Notes: generated by a model from the sequence alone, not told the origin. DNA of 33,729 nucleotides from Entrophospora sp. SA101 (GCA_958430865.1 CAUDNR010004278.1:121564-155292); one strand, 5' to 3'. Counted from the stretch's first letter, positions 1 through 10,047 are shown. Made by a program: numbers and translations.

Positions 1-275
1 GTTGAAGAATAACTCTCTTCCTAACTCTTCTCTTGACCATATCTCTCGATATAATCAAAATAACCTTAATATAACGATTGTCAAAATGGTTGTAAACGCG
101 ACCAGTTTAAGATATACGATCGAGAGAAAACATGAGCGATGTATGAAAAAATCAAACAAATTTATTTAATAAAACAAAATTTACAACTTAAAAAATTTTT
201 TTTTGCATGTAATAAAATTCCATTATTAACTATTAACAATCTAATTATATAGATCTTGACCGATAAAACCCGCCT
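1..275. repeat. Dispersed repeat, left copy (inverted mate at 22811-23063)
   Basis: The sequence starting GTTGAAGAATAACTCTCTTC and ending near ACCCGCC recurs in reverse complement at 22811-23063 with scattered differences, including a roughly 11-bp indel near 70. In the other copy an open frame runs through it on the minus strand, so it may be a piece of a decayed mobile element, but no domain is recognisable. Past it, the motif TAGATCTYGAC...ACCCGCC recurs at about 252, 341 and 419. Confidence 0.7.
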
Positions 276-526
276 GTATAGTTATTGAATAATTGATAAT
301 AATAAAACGTTAATTAAATATATTTTACAAACAGCTTCGTAGATCTCGACTTTATGACTTACTTTGATCAAACCCGCCTACAATAATAAACGTTCATTTT
401 GGAAACTTGATTTGCCAATAGATCTTGACTTTAACACTTACCCGCCTCTATAATTATTTGAATAATTGATAAAGCGAAATCGAGTGGACTTATCCGAGGG
501 TTGAAAAGACCAACAACAACGATGAT
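276..526. other. Non-coding, short AGATCT..CCCGCC repeats
   Basis: AT-rich sequence with no open frame of note. It holds two further copies of the AGATCTYGACTTTA...ACCCGCC motif. Nothing else is supported. Confidence 0.5.
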
Positions 527-775
527 AAGAAATCCCCACGCAAAGCATTAAAATCTAAACATCTGGATTTTGAGAAACAATTCATGAGTTCCAAAGCAAG
601 AGAAAGACTACAAGTCACATCAGTGAGTCGAGTAAAAAAAGAAGAAGTGCAGACCTTGACCCACAGGAAGAATCAAGCACATCAAGAGCAACGAAACTGA
701 TACATACAATGAACGAAGTTGTCAGCAATAATAAAGGTTATACGAATGCAATAGAAAATTCGTACGACATTGAAA
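527..775 (+). pseudogene. Decayed coding fragment, family unknown
   Basis: From 527 a lysine/serine-rich frame reads KKSPRKALKSKHLDFEKQF and continues to a stop at 698-700. Past an A-run near 635 the adjacent frame takes over with SADLDPQEESSTSRATKL and an asparagine-rich tail to about 775. The two frames together look like one protein broken by a frameshift in the homopolymer. The codon choice looks coding, but there is no start, no splice sites I can defend and no recognisable domain. It may be a fragment of a transposon-encoded protein. Low confidence. Confidence 0.3.
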
Positions 776-1341
776 TAATGATGATAATAATGAGAATGAA
801 ACAGTTGTAAATGACGACGGTGATGAGAGTTGTGACGCTGAATAATTTTTATTATTCTTTGTATTTTTTTTTTTTTCGCAATAAAAATTACATAGATCAA
901 ATTTTTTTTTCAAAAAAAATAAAAAAAAAATTTTTTCTGAAATTACCACTCAACGAAAGCAAAAAATTAAGTTTAAAAAACAAAGATTTTTCGGTTTCAA
1001 TTGCAATTGCAACGCATTGCTTTGCAATTCAATTCAACGCAACTCAATTTCAATGCAATTGCAACCTGCCTGATTTATAAAACAAACCATTTGCCGTACG
1101 ACACAATTTTTTGCTAAATATGGTGAAAACGTTGATCGCGCCAAAAACCGAAAAGACCAGGCGCGGCTAGACGCAAAAGGAGACAATCGGCGAGAAAACT
1201 GCACGGAAGTCGCACGACTTGCGAGTTTTGGAAGGAGATCGTGACACGGCAAATGTTAAATCTTTTTTTGTTAAATAAAGAAAATTTTTTTACATATCAA
1301 TATAAATATATAATAATAACAAGATTAAGTTAAACGTCGCA

Positions 1342-1463
1342 ATGAGTGAGAAGCGGCACGTGCACGAATTTATCGTAAGTATTTTAATATTATATATAAT
1401 AAACAAAGCAATAATAATAAAACAAAAACGACGGATTGTTTTTCTTCGCAGCAGGAGGAGTAG
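1342..1463 (+). CDS. Tiny spliced ORF (14 aa), hypothetical
   Basis: ATG at 1342 opens 11 codons (MSEKRHVHEFI) ending at 1374. A consensus donor GTAAGTATTTT follows, and an acceptor TTCTTCGCAG ends at 1451. The second exon at 1452-1463 adds QEE and TAG. The splice signals are much better than chance and the exons are GC-richer than their surroundings. The same structure occurs in the right arm (33526 down to 33405), but the arms are near-identical, so that is not independent evidence. It may be a micro-peptide, a leader exon of a longer transcript, or the 5' remnant of a larger gene. No domain is recognised. Confidence 0.35.
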
Positions 1464-4219
1464 TAAACGCCAATTAACTAAATATTAATATTAAATTGCT
1501 TGTTAAAACTTTTTTTTTTTTTTTAAAAAAAATTACAAATGTAGAAAAGATTGATTTGTTCCACATAATAAATTTTACCGCCTTATCAAATTTTGCAACC
1601 CTTCACTTCAGTATTAACTTTTTCCAATATTTTATATTCTTCTAATGCTGCTTTAGAGACCTTTAATTGAGCATGGTCAAAACCGAGAATATGCAAGTTT
1701 TTTAATGACTAATTGTAACGAATATTCGTTATTCAGCAAATATGTTCACATCAACATTCAATAACGCGGTTGGGCTTGTTTTTATATATGGCGCTTCACT
1801 AATTACACTGTCAATGGAGGGGATGGTCTTAATGAAGCACGCAAATAAAAAAAATGGATGAAATATTTTTTTTTTAATTAGTTATTTTTGTTTTTTTTTT
1901 TTTTTTTTTAAACGAAAAAATATTATGAATTTGATCAATCAATTAACACTCCTTCATTTTATATTCATTTATTACTCGAATTTAGAAGGCATTTAATTCT
2001 ATTTTAAGAAATTTATTTTTATAAATTAATTAAAATGTTAAACCATAAGTTTATCTATCATTATATAAAACAAAGGGACGGAAGGGATGTAATTCATAGC
2101 CAGATTAAGCTTTTCTTTCATAGAACTTTCATCTTTTTAAAAAAAAATTTTGGCAACGCTTATCTTTAACTATATATATTAAGAATATTGGCGAAATACT
2201 TTGCAGGGCGAGGAATTATTTCGTTGCATTTGACGAAATGTGACGAAATTGACGTTGACCAATTATACAACCAAATTTTCATAACCAGTGATCAAAGGTA
2301 TGGCCAAATATTGAATTTTATATATAACAGTATAGTGGTGTCACCAAAAAAATGATTACCTTTTATCTTATCATCATGATAAAAAAAAAAATGAGAATAA
2401 TCACCATGGTAAATATCCAACATTACACTACATAATGAATTGTTATATAAAATACCATGTATAAAATCATTAAAACCCTAGGTTCTCAAAAAATGTACTT
2501 ATGGCATATTCGTCGATTTTGTTTGAACCTCAAAATTCAGTACGGCATGATCATAACGTTATGAATACCTTATAATCCATTAGTTTTGAGGTAGTGCCGT
2601 TGATTTGACGGGCTATTGAATAATAAAATAGTTTTTTTTTTTTTGTAGAGTAAATAAATTTTTTTAGGGTTAATCTGACCAGTTACGCATACACAATAAG
2701 ATATACATGTAAGCTCATTAAGTCGGATGCAACAATCAATTGCTTAAAATAAAAAAATGACCGACCTATCGAGTTTAAATGTGTGTAGGGTTTGAAAGAA
2801 GGCCAAAAAATAAATCGGCTGTATGGTAATTACGTACTACCAGCAATTTTCCCATCTCTATCCTTGTCTGAAGTTGATGCATGATGTTAATATATTGGCT
2901 GAATGTTCGCACTATATAAAACAATCAATATATGTATAGGAATCAATCAGCAAGTATCACAAATATCTGAATTGATTGGCTAAATTAATTTCGTCGATTT
3001 CTTCAAAAGATCCTTGGCGATAAATATAAATTTCGTCATGTACAATTTCGTCAACCATTCTTAATTAATTAATTTATACACAACACAATCATTTGAAATT
3101 TCCTTTTTTTCGAAAAATTCCTTTTTTTAAACAAATTCTACAACCTTTTTAAAGTTAATACGTCACATTAAATTAAATTCATCATATTCTTTCGTTAATT
3201 AATGAAAACTTTTAAACTAGACAAAAAATCCCGTGATTTTGATGAAAACTTTGAGCTTAGTAAAAAACTTCAAAATTCCGTTGAATCATGAATTAAGCAA
3301 GTCCATTTAAAATATCTTGAATATATATACACGGCGAGACTGCGTTAAAAAGCATATTAATATACTAACACTTAAATCATTTAAAAGTTGACAATAATAA
3401 TGCCCGTTCCAATCCTTCTTTAGCACGTAATAATAAAAGTAAGTTACATCATTTTCCAAACTCGAGTATTTAAAGTTACAGATAGTGATGTTAGCCGGCT
3501 TAGCCGGCTAAAAAAATTTTTCTTGACGTTCATTTTACGTCTGGGATTTTAGTGCAGAATTCAATGGCATAGACATTTAGTTGAGATGGATCCACTTAGA
3601 ATGACAAAAAAAACATACATTTACTCAAAATACAAAATACAAAATGTATATCGTAGCAGGATAAAAGTCATATTTTAATTCGAATTATTATTATTCGTTC
3701 TATTCGAATTATTCGTTTTTTTATTCGTTTATTCGAATAAAACTTTCAATATAATTCGAATACTCAAATTCATAATGAAAAAAAACAAATAATTTGAACC
3801 ATTAAATGCGAGATATTATAATAACAATAGTAAATAATAATAATAATAATAATAACGTTAGTAGTAGTAATAATAATACCGGCAAGCTTAGTATTAGTAC
3901 CAACGATTTATTTGATCAAGACATTTGCTAAGCGATTTATTTGGCTAAGCCATTCATTCGTCACATTATTACACTTAATCGCGTGGGGTGCGAATAACAA
4001 TTCCCTAAATATTAATATAAAGTATTAAATGACGTTTATTATTATAAGAAATTAAATAAGAAATATAAGGGATAAATAAATAAAGATATTAATATAAATA
4101 GAAATAAAAAGATTCGATTCGGAATTAGGGTATTTCGACCAACAAATCAGCTTTAAATCCTAATTCCAATAACAACTGCATGCAATTTGAAAGCAAAAAT
4201 TCGCTTTCATTTTTTTTTT
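1464..4219. other. Upstream region of the plus micro-exon gene; repeats, no gene seen
   Basis: No ORF in this 2.7 kb looks coding. It contains poly-T runs near 1510 and 1890. A hairpin-type repeat built on TTTCGTC/GACGAAA spans about 2215-3060. A GC palindromic pair TAGCCGGCTTAGCCGGCTA lies at 3492-3510, TTCGAA-rich sequence at 3675-3770, and a (TAA)n tract at about 3835-3880. All are duplicated in the right arm. Confidence 0.6.
2215..3060. repeat. MITE-like element with GACGAAA/TTTCGTC inverted ends
   Basis: Left end carries CATTTGACGAAATGTGACGA and GACGTTGACCAATTA. Right end carries CGTCGATTTC, AATTTCGTCATGTACAATT and TTTCGTCAACCATTC, so the ends are inverted repeats of the same GACGAAA-type words. 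The interior has no ORF. The same words recur in the hairpin at 23143-23432. This fits a non-autonomous element family, though no clean target duplication was found. Confidence 0.45.
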
Positions 4220-4227
4220 TATAAATA
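4220..4227 (+). promoter_or_regulatory. Candidate TATA box of the plus micro-exon gene
   Basis: TATAAATA lies about 70 bp upstream of the ATG at 4297, just after a poly-T tract, a plausible core-promoter arrangement. The identical motif serves the minus copy at 30645-30652. Position and sequence are the only evidence. Confidence 0.45.
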
Positions 4228-4296
4228 CTCTTACAGTAATCCTATATAATTTGAAAATCAAGAAAAACTTGACAAAAATTATCTGAATAAATCAAA

Positions 4297-5821
4297 ATGA
4301 AATTCAATATTTCTCTTCTCTTTTTGATTATCTTTGCTGTCATGGCTTTAGCAAGCCCAACTCATAACAATAATTTGGTGAAGAGATGTACTTCATTTAT
4401 TATTATATTTACTATTACAATAATATCATTATATTTGTATAATTGTTTTTGAAAAATTACTAACTATTGGGTTTCATTTGATTTTAAATAATAAATAGCC
4501 GTGTAAGTATTTTTGTACTATTTATTATAGTCAATATCATTATTTTTGAATAAATATTAATTATTGATTTTCATTTTATTTTAAATAATAAATAGTGTAA
4601 GTATTCTCATCATTTCACCATTAATATCATTGTTTTTGAAAACATATTAACTGTTGGCTTTCATTTTATTTTAAATAATAAATATAGAACGTAAGTATTC
4701 TCATCATTTCACTATTGTTACAGTCAATATCATTGTTTTTCTGAAAATATTAACTATTGGTTTTTGTTTTATCTTAAATAATAAATATAGTGTGTAAGTA
4801 TTCTCATCATTATTATTACTACAGTTGATATCATTGTTTTTCTGAAAATATTAACTGTTGATTTTCATTTTATCTTAAATAATAAATATAGGATGTAAGT
4901 ATTCACATCATTTCACTATTAATATCATTTTTTTTTTTGAAAAAATATTAACTGTTGATTTTTGTTTTATTTTAAATAATAAATATAGACTGTAAGTATT
5001 TTCATCATTTCACTATTATTACAGTCAATATCATTGTTTATTAACTGTTGATTTTTGTTTTATCTTAAATAATAAATAGCTGGTAAATATTCTCATCATT
5101 TCACTATTATTACAGTCAATATCATTGTTTATTAACTGTTGATTTTCATTTTATTTTAAATAATAAATAGTGTAATGGTAGTGTGAGTATTTTCATCATT
5201 ATTATTACAGCCAATATCATTGTTTTTTGAAAATATTAACTGTTGATTTTTGTTTTATCTTAATATTAACTGTTGATTTTTGCTTTAGCTTAAATAATAA
5301 ATATAGAGTGCAAGTATTCTCATCATTATTATTACATCCAATATTATTCTTGAAAAATATTAACTGTTGATTTTCATTTATTTTAAATATAAATAAAAGG
5401 TAAGTATTTTTATTATTTACTACCATTACCATTGTTATTGTAAACATATTAACTGTTGATTGATTTTCATTTTATTTTAAATAATAAATAGGCAAGTATT
5501 TTTATTGTTTTACTATTATTACAGCCAACTTTATTCTTGAAAAATATTAACTGTTTGATTTCAATTTATTTTAAATAATAAATAGGCAAGTATTCTCATC
5601 ACTTAACATTATTACAGTCAATTGTTTTGTAATCATATTAACTGTTGATTTTATTTTAAATAGAAAAATAGAGTAAATAGGCTGTAGGCTCTTTGATAAC
5701 TTCATTTATCTCTTTAACTTTTTTTACTTTCATCTTATATTTATCTTTATTTTTATTGTTGGTTATAATTTTTATGTTGCTTAAGATTCATGCAAATTAT
5801 AATGTTTATATTATAACATAG
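4297..5821 (+). CDS. Secreted peptide precursor built from micro-exons, short paralog
   Basis: Exon 1 (4297-4387) encodes a 30-residue leader: basic-light start, hydrophobic core LLFLIIFAVMALA, a signal-peptidase-like ALAS, then NNNLVKR ending in a Kex2-type Lys-Arg, plus one extra base. Micro-exons follow: CCGT 4499-4502, T 4596, AAC 4688-4690, TGT 4791-4793, GAT 4892-4894, ACT 4989-4991, CTG 5080-5082, a 12-nt exon 5171-5182 (Cys-Asn-Gly-Ser), and AGT 5307-5309. Zero-length AG|GT or AG|GC positions come at 5399/5400, 5491/5492 and 5585/5586, and a last exon starts at 5681. With all exons included, the residues after Lys-Arg are S V N C D T L, CNGS, S, then a hydrophobic tail open to TAG 5819-5821. 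If the 1-nt exon is skipped, the frame ends at TAG 5685-5687. Introns are 88-124 nt. The tail may be 3' UTR. Family not recognised; no transcript evidence. Confidence 0.72.
4388..5680 (+). repeat. Tandem array of ~90-100-bp intron units (13 introns)
   Basis: Each unit runs GTAAGTATTCTCATCATT, then TTACAGTCAATATCATTG, then a branch-point-like ATTAACTGTTGATTTTC, then a TTTTATTTTAAATAATAA stretch ending in TAG. The next few bases are the micro-exon, and GTAAGT restarts the unit. Most donors are GTAAGT, with GTAAAT at 5083, GTGAGT at 5183 and GCAAGT at 5310, 5492 and 5586. The intron ending at 5306 contains a partly duplicated branch-point segment. As DNA this is a minisatellite-like repeat in which only the short exon slots vary. 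Confidence 0.9.
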
Positions 5822-7372
5822 GAAGTGAATAAATAAAATAGTTTATACACAATAAGTGTTTATTATAATTTGAAAAGATTTATGTGTTAATTTAATGAAA
5901 ATTAATAAGTTACATCCAGTGTGTGAAATTGAGTGCGGGCGCGCATGTTGCATTAAAGGTAGCCAATAATAGCAGGATTTGAGCATAGTAGTCACGTGGG
6001 ACATTGCAGATCAAGTGTCATTCAATATAAACGTTACACGAATAAAATTATTATTGTCCACTTCAATAAAAAAATCTCCATCTTTCATATAGCAAGCGAT
6101 TTTCAACCATAATAAATTTTTTAGAGCCAGACTGGGGCTTTTAAAAACAGTTAAAAGAAAAGACTAGCTTAAATATTGGTTATTCTACACCAGGTTGAAA
6201 GCGTTTCTTTTCTTCACACTTATTTTAAGTTATTGCTCAACTAGTATGCAGACTAAAGCAAATTCAGTAGCAACAGTTGTGCCAAAGTGTTCACTGCAAA
6301 GTCGCTTATAACTACTTGTAAGGTTGTGTTAGAAAAATTTTGCTTTTAATTATTAGGGACTGATTTATAAGGTTATTAATTTATTTAGAATTTTAAAATT
6401 ACATGGTCAAAATTTCAAAATAACTAGATGAATGCTTTATGACAGTGACTTCGTCACTGGTGTTACTTGTTATTTATTGTTTTAAAGTCTCTATTCAAAT
6501 AAAGGTTACTATTTGAAGAAAAATTTCTGGCCTTTGGCAAAGTTGAATGGTTTTAATATTGTTATTTAATCACCAATAAAATAATTGAATCACAGAAAAT
6601 ATCTCAGACAACAGAAACAAATATTCTAATGTAAAAGACCTTTAATTCTCAGATTAAATTCAAACAAAAGAATTTAAATTATTGGATCACTTTAGAAATA
6701 ACTTGAAAATAATTATACACAGAAAGTTCAAGTAATACATTTAATTAGGATAAATTAAGAATAATAAATAATATTGTCCTTATCTTTGTCCTTGTTGTTA
6801 ACTTGAATATTGTATTTTCGTAATGATAATAAATCTATCACTAACAATGAATCCATACCAAATTCCATGCATAATCATTTTTTCTCTTATTTTATATTTG
6901 TCCATTTTTTTATTTCTTTTCTTTTCTTTGTGAGGTGATATTTAATGAATTTATTTAGTAGTTTTGGGAACGCACCTGACTTGAGTATGGAATAACAGCT
7001 AAGGAAGGCACCCACTAAGAAACGTGATCAGTAATGTAAAATCTAAAAAAGATATTGTTTAGTACAAGAAATTGTTTAATGATAGTGAAAGATAGTTTTG
7101 AGAGTAAAAACATTCCAGAAATTGTTGTTATGATTTAATGATACTAATAGAGAATTATTAATTTTTTTAAACGAAGAAAGCAATTTTTTGCTTACAGTGA
7201 ACTAAAAAAATTTTTCTCAAATAATTATTTTTTTAAAAGAAAACAATTTTTTGCTTCCAGTGAAAAGTGATTGATTTTTGCAATAATTAATAATTAATAG
7301 ATTTTCCTCAAATAATAATGTATAATTAAAAAATGTAGTTAATTTTAATTTTTTGAAAAATTGGCTGAAAGA
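5822..7372. other. 3' end of the micro-exon gene, then non-coding
   Basis: AATAAATAAAATAG at about 5829 could hold a polyadenylation signal. Sequence up to about 5970 is homologous to 23680-23860 (minus copy), but with many indels and substitutions, unlike the near-identical 5' arms. From 5970 to 7372 I see no gene. GCAATTTTTTGCTT and CAATTTTTTGCTTCCAGTGA repeats start near 7180. Confidence 0.55.
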
Positions 7373-7498
7373 TTATAAAAAAAACTCTTCTAACTCTTCA
7401 CCTTTTCCTTTTGCTTCACCTGATACAATTTTATATTTTTCAGTAAATTTTTCTTTATAGTTATTAGCAATAATAATACCAGTTAACTGACTAGGCAT
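7373..7498 (-). CDS. Small ORF, 41 aa, hypothetical
   Basis: Read on the minus strand from ATG at 7498 it encodes MPSQLTGIIIANNYKEKF and continues, lysine- and glutamate-rich, to TAA at 7373-7375. Its codon usage is less A/T-extreme than the flanks and there is no low-complexity artefact. No intron signals or domain are obvious. It may be the fragment of a larger decayed gene. Confidence 0.25.
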   Translation of the reverse strand: MPSQLTGIIIANNYKEKFTEKYKIVSGEAKGKGEELEEFFL

Positions 7499-8038
7499 TT
7501 TTATTTTTTATTTTTTAAAAAAAAAAAATATTTTATTATTGTTTTATTTTACCTAACTTATGAGCTTGCGTATTTTTTAAAAAATAGAAACCAGTGTAAG
7601 CCATTTGTTAATGTAAATAAAGAATAAATTAAGAAAATAAATTTAATTCTTTTTATTAGTAATAAATATCTTTCCCACTTGCGTAACGAAAAAAAATTTA
7701 TTTGCCTTAGTGCTGTTGTACGTGAAAATGAAAATATGTGAAATTCGAAGAATTGTTAATTTCCCGCTTGCGTAACAATAATTTTTTTAAACAAAAATTT
7801 TTGCCTTCAGCGAATGAAAAAAAAAACAACTGATTTTTTGTTTTTTACCTTCAGAGAAATGAAAAACAGATTGATTTTTTGCAACCTGCATGCTATAATT
7901 AAAATATTTCTCAGATAATAACGTATAGTTAAAAAAAATATTGGCAGGAGAATTTTTATAGTTGATTAATTTTTTACATAAAGTGAAAATAAATAAATAA
8001 AGTGAACCTTTACATATTTGATCTACAAATACATTTTT
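7499..8038. other. Non-coding; diverged TTTTTGCCTTCAG repeats
   Basis: Several imperfect copies of a segment containing AATTTTTTGCTTNCAGTGAA, GATTGATTTTTTGCAA and CTCANATAATAANGTATA occur from about 7180 to 7940. No open frame looks real. Confidence 0.45.
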
Positions 8039-8667
8039 CTACAACAAAACGATTACTTTTTGTTTTCAATTCAACACCCAAATTTTACAAAAAATTCCTT
8101 CCCAAAAAAATATTTTAGTTCTAAACAGAATTCATTAATTTCGAATCCAATTCTGAATCCAATTCAATTCCAAATCCAATTCTGAATCCTTAATCCATTA
8201 ATTCATTAATTCATTTAAAAATTGAGTCGCGTTTTTACCTGAAGATCTACTTTGTTGATACTTTATTAACATAAAAAATTACACAAATTTTGATATATGA
8301 GGCAAACGATAAACGTATTAACCCTTTTTATTGAAAAAATCGATAAATATGGAAGGTTACATGCATCAAAACTATTAGCTAGAAATTTATTGTTAAAAAA
8401 AATTTGTAATGTTCCTCGAAGACTTTTCATATATTGGACACAGAAAAATAATTGCGAGAAAATAATACCTTGATACCTGAACCGTATATAGGGGGATTTT
8501 TGTGTCGGGTGATTTTGATTGGAATGGAATTTTAGGTATAGCGTGCATCACGTTTTTTAAAAAATGATGATATCCCAAAGTTTTTGATATAGTAATAGTG
8601 TTATCTCAAAGTTTTTGATATGGTAATACGTAAAATTGGTACGCAAAAGTAATCAAAATTTTCGATC
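8039..8667. repeat. 0.63-kb direct repeat, copy 1
   Basis: From CTACAACAAAACGATT to ACGCAAAAGT..TTCGATC this is nearly identical to 9420-10047; a one-base indel and a few substitutions lie near the left end. Inside are tandem AATCCAATTCTGAATCC words and a GAGTCGCG segment. A 61-codon minus-strand frame occurs in both copies but looks accidental. The ends lack TG..CA and no 5-bp duplication is visible, so it is not a recognisable LTR. Confidence 0.9.
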
Positions 8668-9305
8668 AGAAGATATATTATTGAAGGATATAGAAATAAC
8701 CAATAATGATGGAAGTGTTAATTTTTCAGCTTTAATAGAATATTGTACTCAAAACAAAGCATACACTTCTAAAAATATGTTGCGAATCAAAGCAAATATC
8801 CAATTAACCAACCAAAATTCAAGTACAAATACAAATCCATCTACAATAAGTAGTTTAGTGTCACAAGCAGTTAGCAATCTCAATAGTAATGACAATCAAC
8901 CAAAATCACGTTTAATAAGATGGGGAATTAGAAAGAGATTAGACAATATAAATCAAATAACTCAAGATATTGGATTGAACCAACTAAATTTAAATAGTTC
9001 TGGTAAGAATATTTAATCTCATAAAATTTTCTCAAAAACATGTTACTAATTTTAAATTTAATGCAGAATCACCTTCTATACCAGCTATCACCATTGCAAA
9101 TATCTCATCAATATATCCAGCAATTAAAGGAGGATTTGCCTTTGCACTAATTAATTCTAAAATCCATCTTGTCCAATTTCTAGCATTATATTATCACTCA
9201 ACTACAGGAAATTATCATTCTTATGCAAAAGAACCAATAACATCAGGAAAATGGGTACAAATATTATGCGTATATAATACACAATTGCAGGGATTAAGCA
9301 TATAA
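8636..9305 (+). pseudogene. 5'-truncated two-exon gene, function unknown
   Basis: An open frame enters from inside repeat copy 1; there is no in-frame ATG near its upstream stop (8624-8626), and the first codon at 8636 is TTG. Coding character starts around 8660: FRSEDILLKDIEITNNDGS, SALIEYCTQNKAYTSKNM, then an Asn/Ser-rich linker. Exon 1 ends at 9002 with donor GTAAGAATAT; the acceptor TTTAATGCAG ends at 9066. Exon 2 (9067-9305) continues in frame with IPAITIANISSIYPAIKGG, FALINSKIHLVQFLALYYHS and ITSGKWVQILCVYNTQLQ to TAA 9303-9305. Exon 2 finishes inside a palindrome, so its C-terminus may be acquired. No family is recognised. The 5' end probably was lost when the repeat was placed here. 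Confidence 0.5.
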
Positions 9306-9418
9306 TATGCGTACAAATCGTGTATTTTTTTATGTATGCAAATTGTACATATGTTATATGCTTAATCCCTGCAATTGCGTATTATATATGCATAATATGT
9401 GTACCCATTTTCCTGATG
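9241..9418. repeat. Palindrome with ~70-bp arms
   Basis: Arm 9241-9309 (CATCAGGAAAATGGGTAC...) is matched in reverse complement by 9349-9418 (...GTACCCATTTTCCTGATG) with a handful of mismatches, around a 39-bp loop. Repeat copy 2 begins one base downstream. It could be a MITE or a snap-back created when the repeat duplicated. Confidence 0.85.
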
Positions 9419-9419
9419 A

Positions 9420-10047
9420 CTACAACAAAACGATTGCTTTTGTTTTCAATTCAACACCCAAATTTTACAAAAAATTCCTTCCCAAAAAAATATTTTAGTT
9501 CTAAACAGAATTCATTAATTTCGAATCCAATTCTGAATCCAATTCAATTCCAAATCCAATTCTGAATCCTTAATCCATTAATTCATTAATTCATTTAAAA
9601 ATTGAGTCGCGTTTTTACCTGAAGATCTACTTTGTTGATACTTTATTAACATAAAAAATTACACAAATTTTGATATATGAGGCAAACGATAAACGTATTA
9701 ACCCTTTTTATTGAAAAAATCGATAAATATGGAAGGTTACATGCATCAAAACTATTAGCTAGAAATTTATTGTTAAAAAAAATTTGTAATGTTCCTCGAA
9801 GACTTTTCATATATTGGACACAGAAAAATAATTGCGAGAAAATAATACCTTGATACCTGAACCGTATATAGGGGGATTTTTGTGTCGGGTGATTTTGATT
9901 GGAATGGAATTTTAGGTATAGCGTGCATCACGTTTTTTAAAAAATGATGATATCCCAAAGTTTTTGATATAGTAATAGTGTTATCTCAAAGTTTTTGATA
10001 TGGTAATACGTAAAATTGGTACGCAAAAGTAATCAAAATTTTCGATC
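9420..10047. repeat. 0.63-kb direct repeat, copy 2
   Basis: Direct near-identical copy of 8039-8667, starting immediately after the palindrome and ending at the same TTCGATC, after which the two loci diverge completely. Confidence 0.9.

Larger units (their letters stand above)
1139..4891. repeat. Left arm of a ~3.75-kb near-identical inverted repeat
   Basis: The sequence from 1139 to at least 4891 reappears in reverse complement at 29981-33729. Landmark pairs are 1139 with 33729, the ATG at 4297 with 30575, and micro-exon 5 at 4791-4793 with 30079-30081. Paired coordinates sum to 34868-34872 throughout, so only a few bases of indel exist over 3.7 kb, and I noticed only isolated substitutions (for example near 1941). 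The left arm carries the upstream region, first exon and first five exons of the micro-exon gene. Identity collapses after micro-exon 5, where the arrays diverge in codons and unit number. The right arm runs to the window edge and may continue. Confidence 0.92.

Noticed and set aside
811..1080. 89-aa plus ORF and overlapping minus ORFs at 682-1252
   Set aside because: Made of poly-A/poly-T and CAATTGCAATGC simple repeats.
4415..4420. The internal TTACAG-type AG in array introns as the acceptor
   Set aside because: It lies only about 35 nt from the donor and upstream of the branch-like ATTAAC; the exons it would create contain stops.
5217..5447. Open frames through the array (also 25063-25263 and 28979-29188)
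   Set aside because: They read intron repeats (NNKNTYLLF-type text) and are periodic artefacts.
4388..5680. Plain satellite or minisatellite with no gene
   Set aside because: The repeat is real, but slots fall exactly between consensus acceptors and donors, are almost always 3 nt, stop-free and GC-richer, and follow a signal-peptide exon.
8393..8578. 61-aa minus ORF, also at 9773-9958
   Set aside because: Identical because the DNA is duplicated; no ATG context or domain.
8039..10047. LTR retrotransposon with 0.63-kb LTRs
   Set aside because: No TG..CA ends, primer site, reverse transcriptase or target duplication; the internal part is under 0.8 kb.
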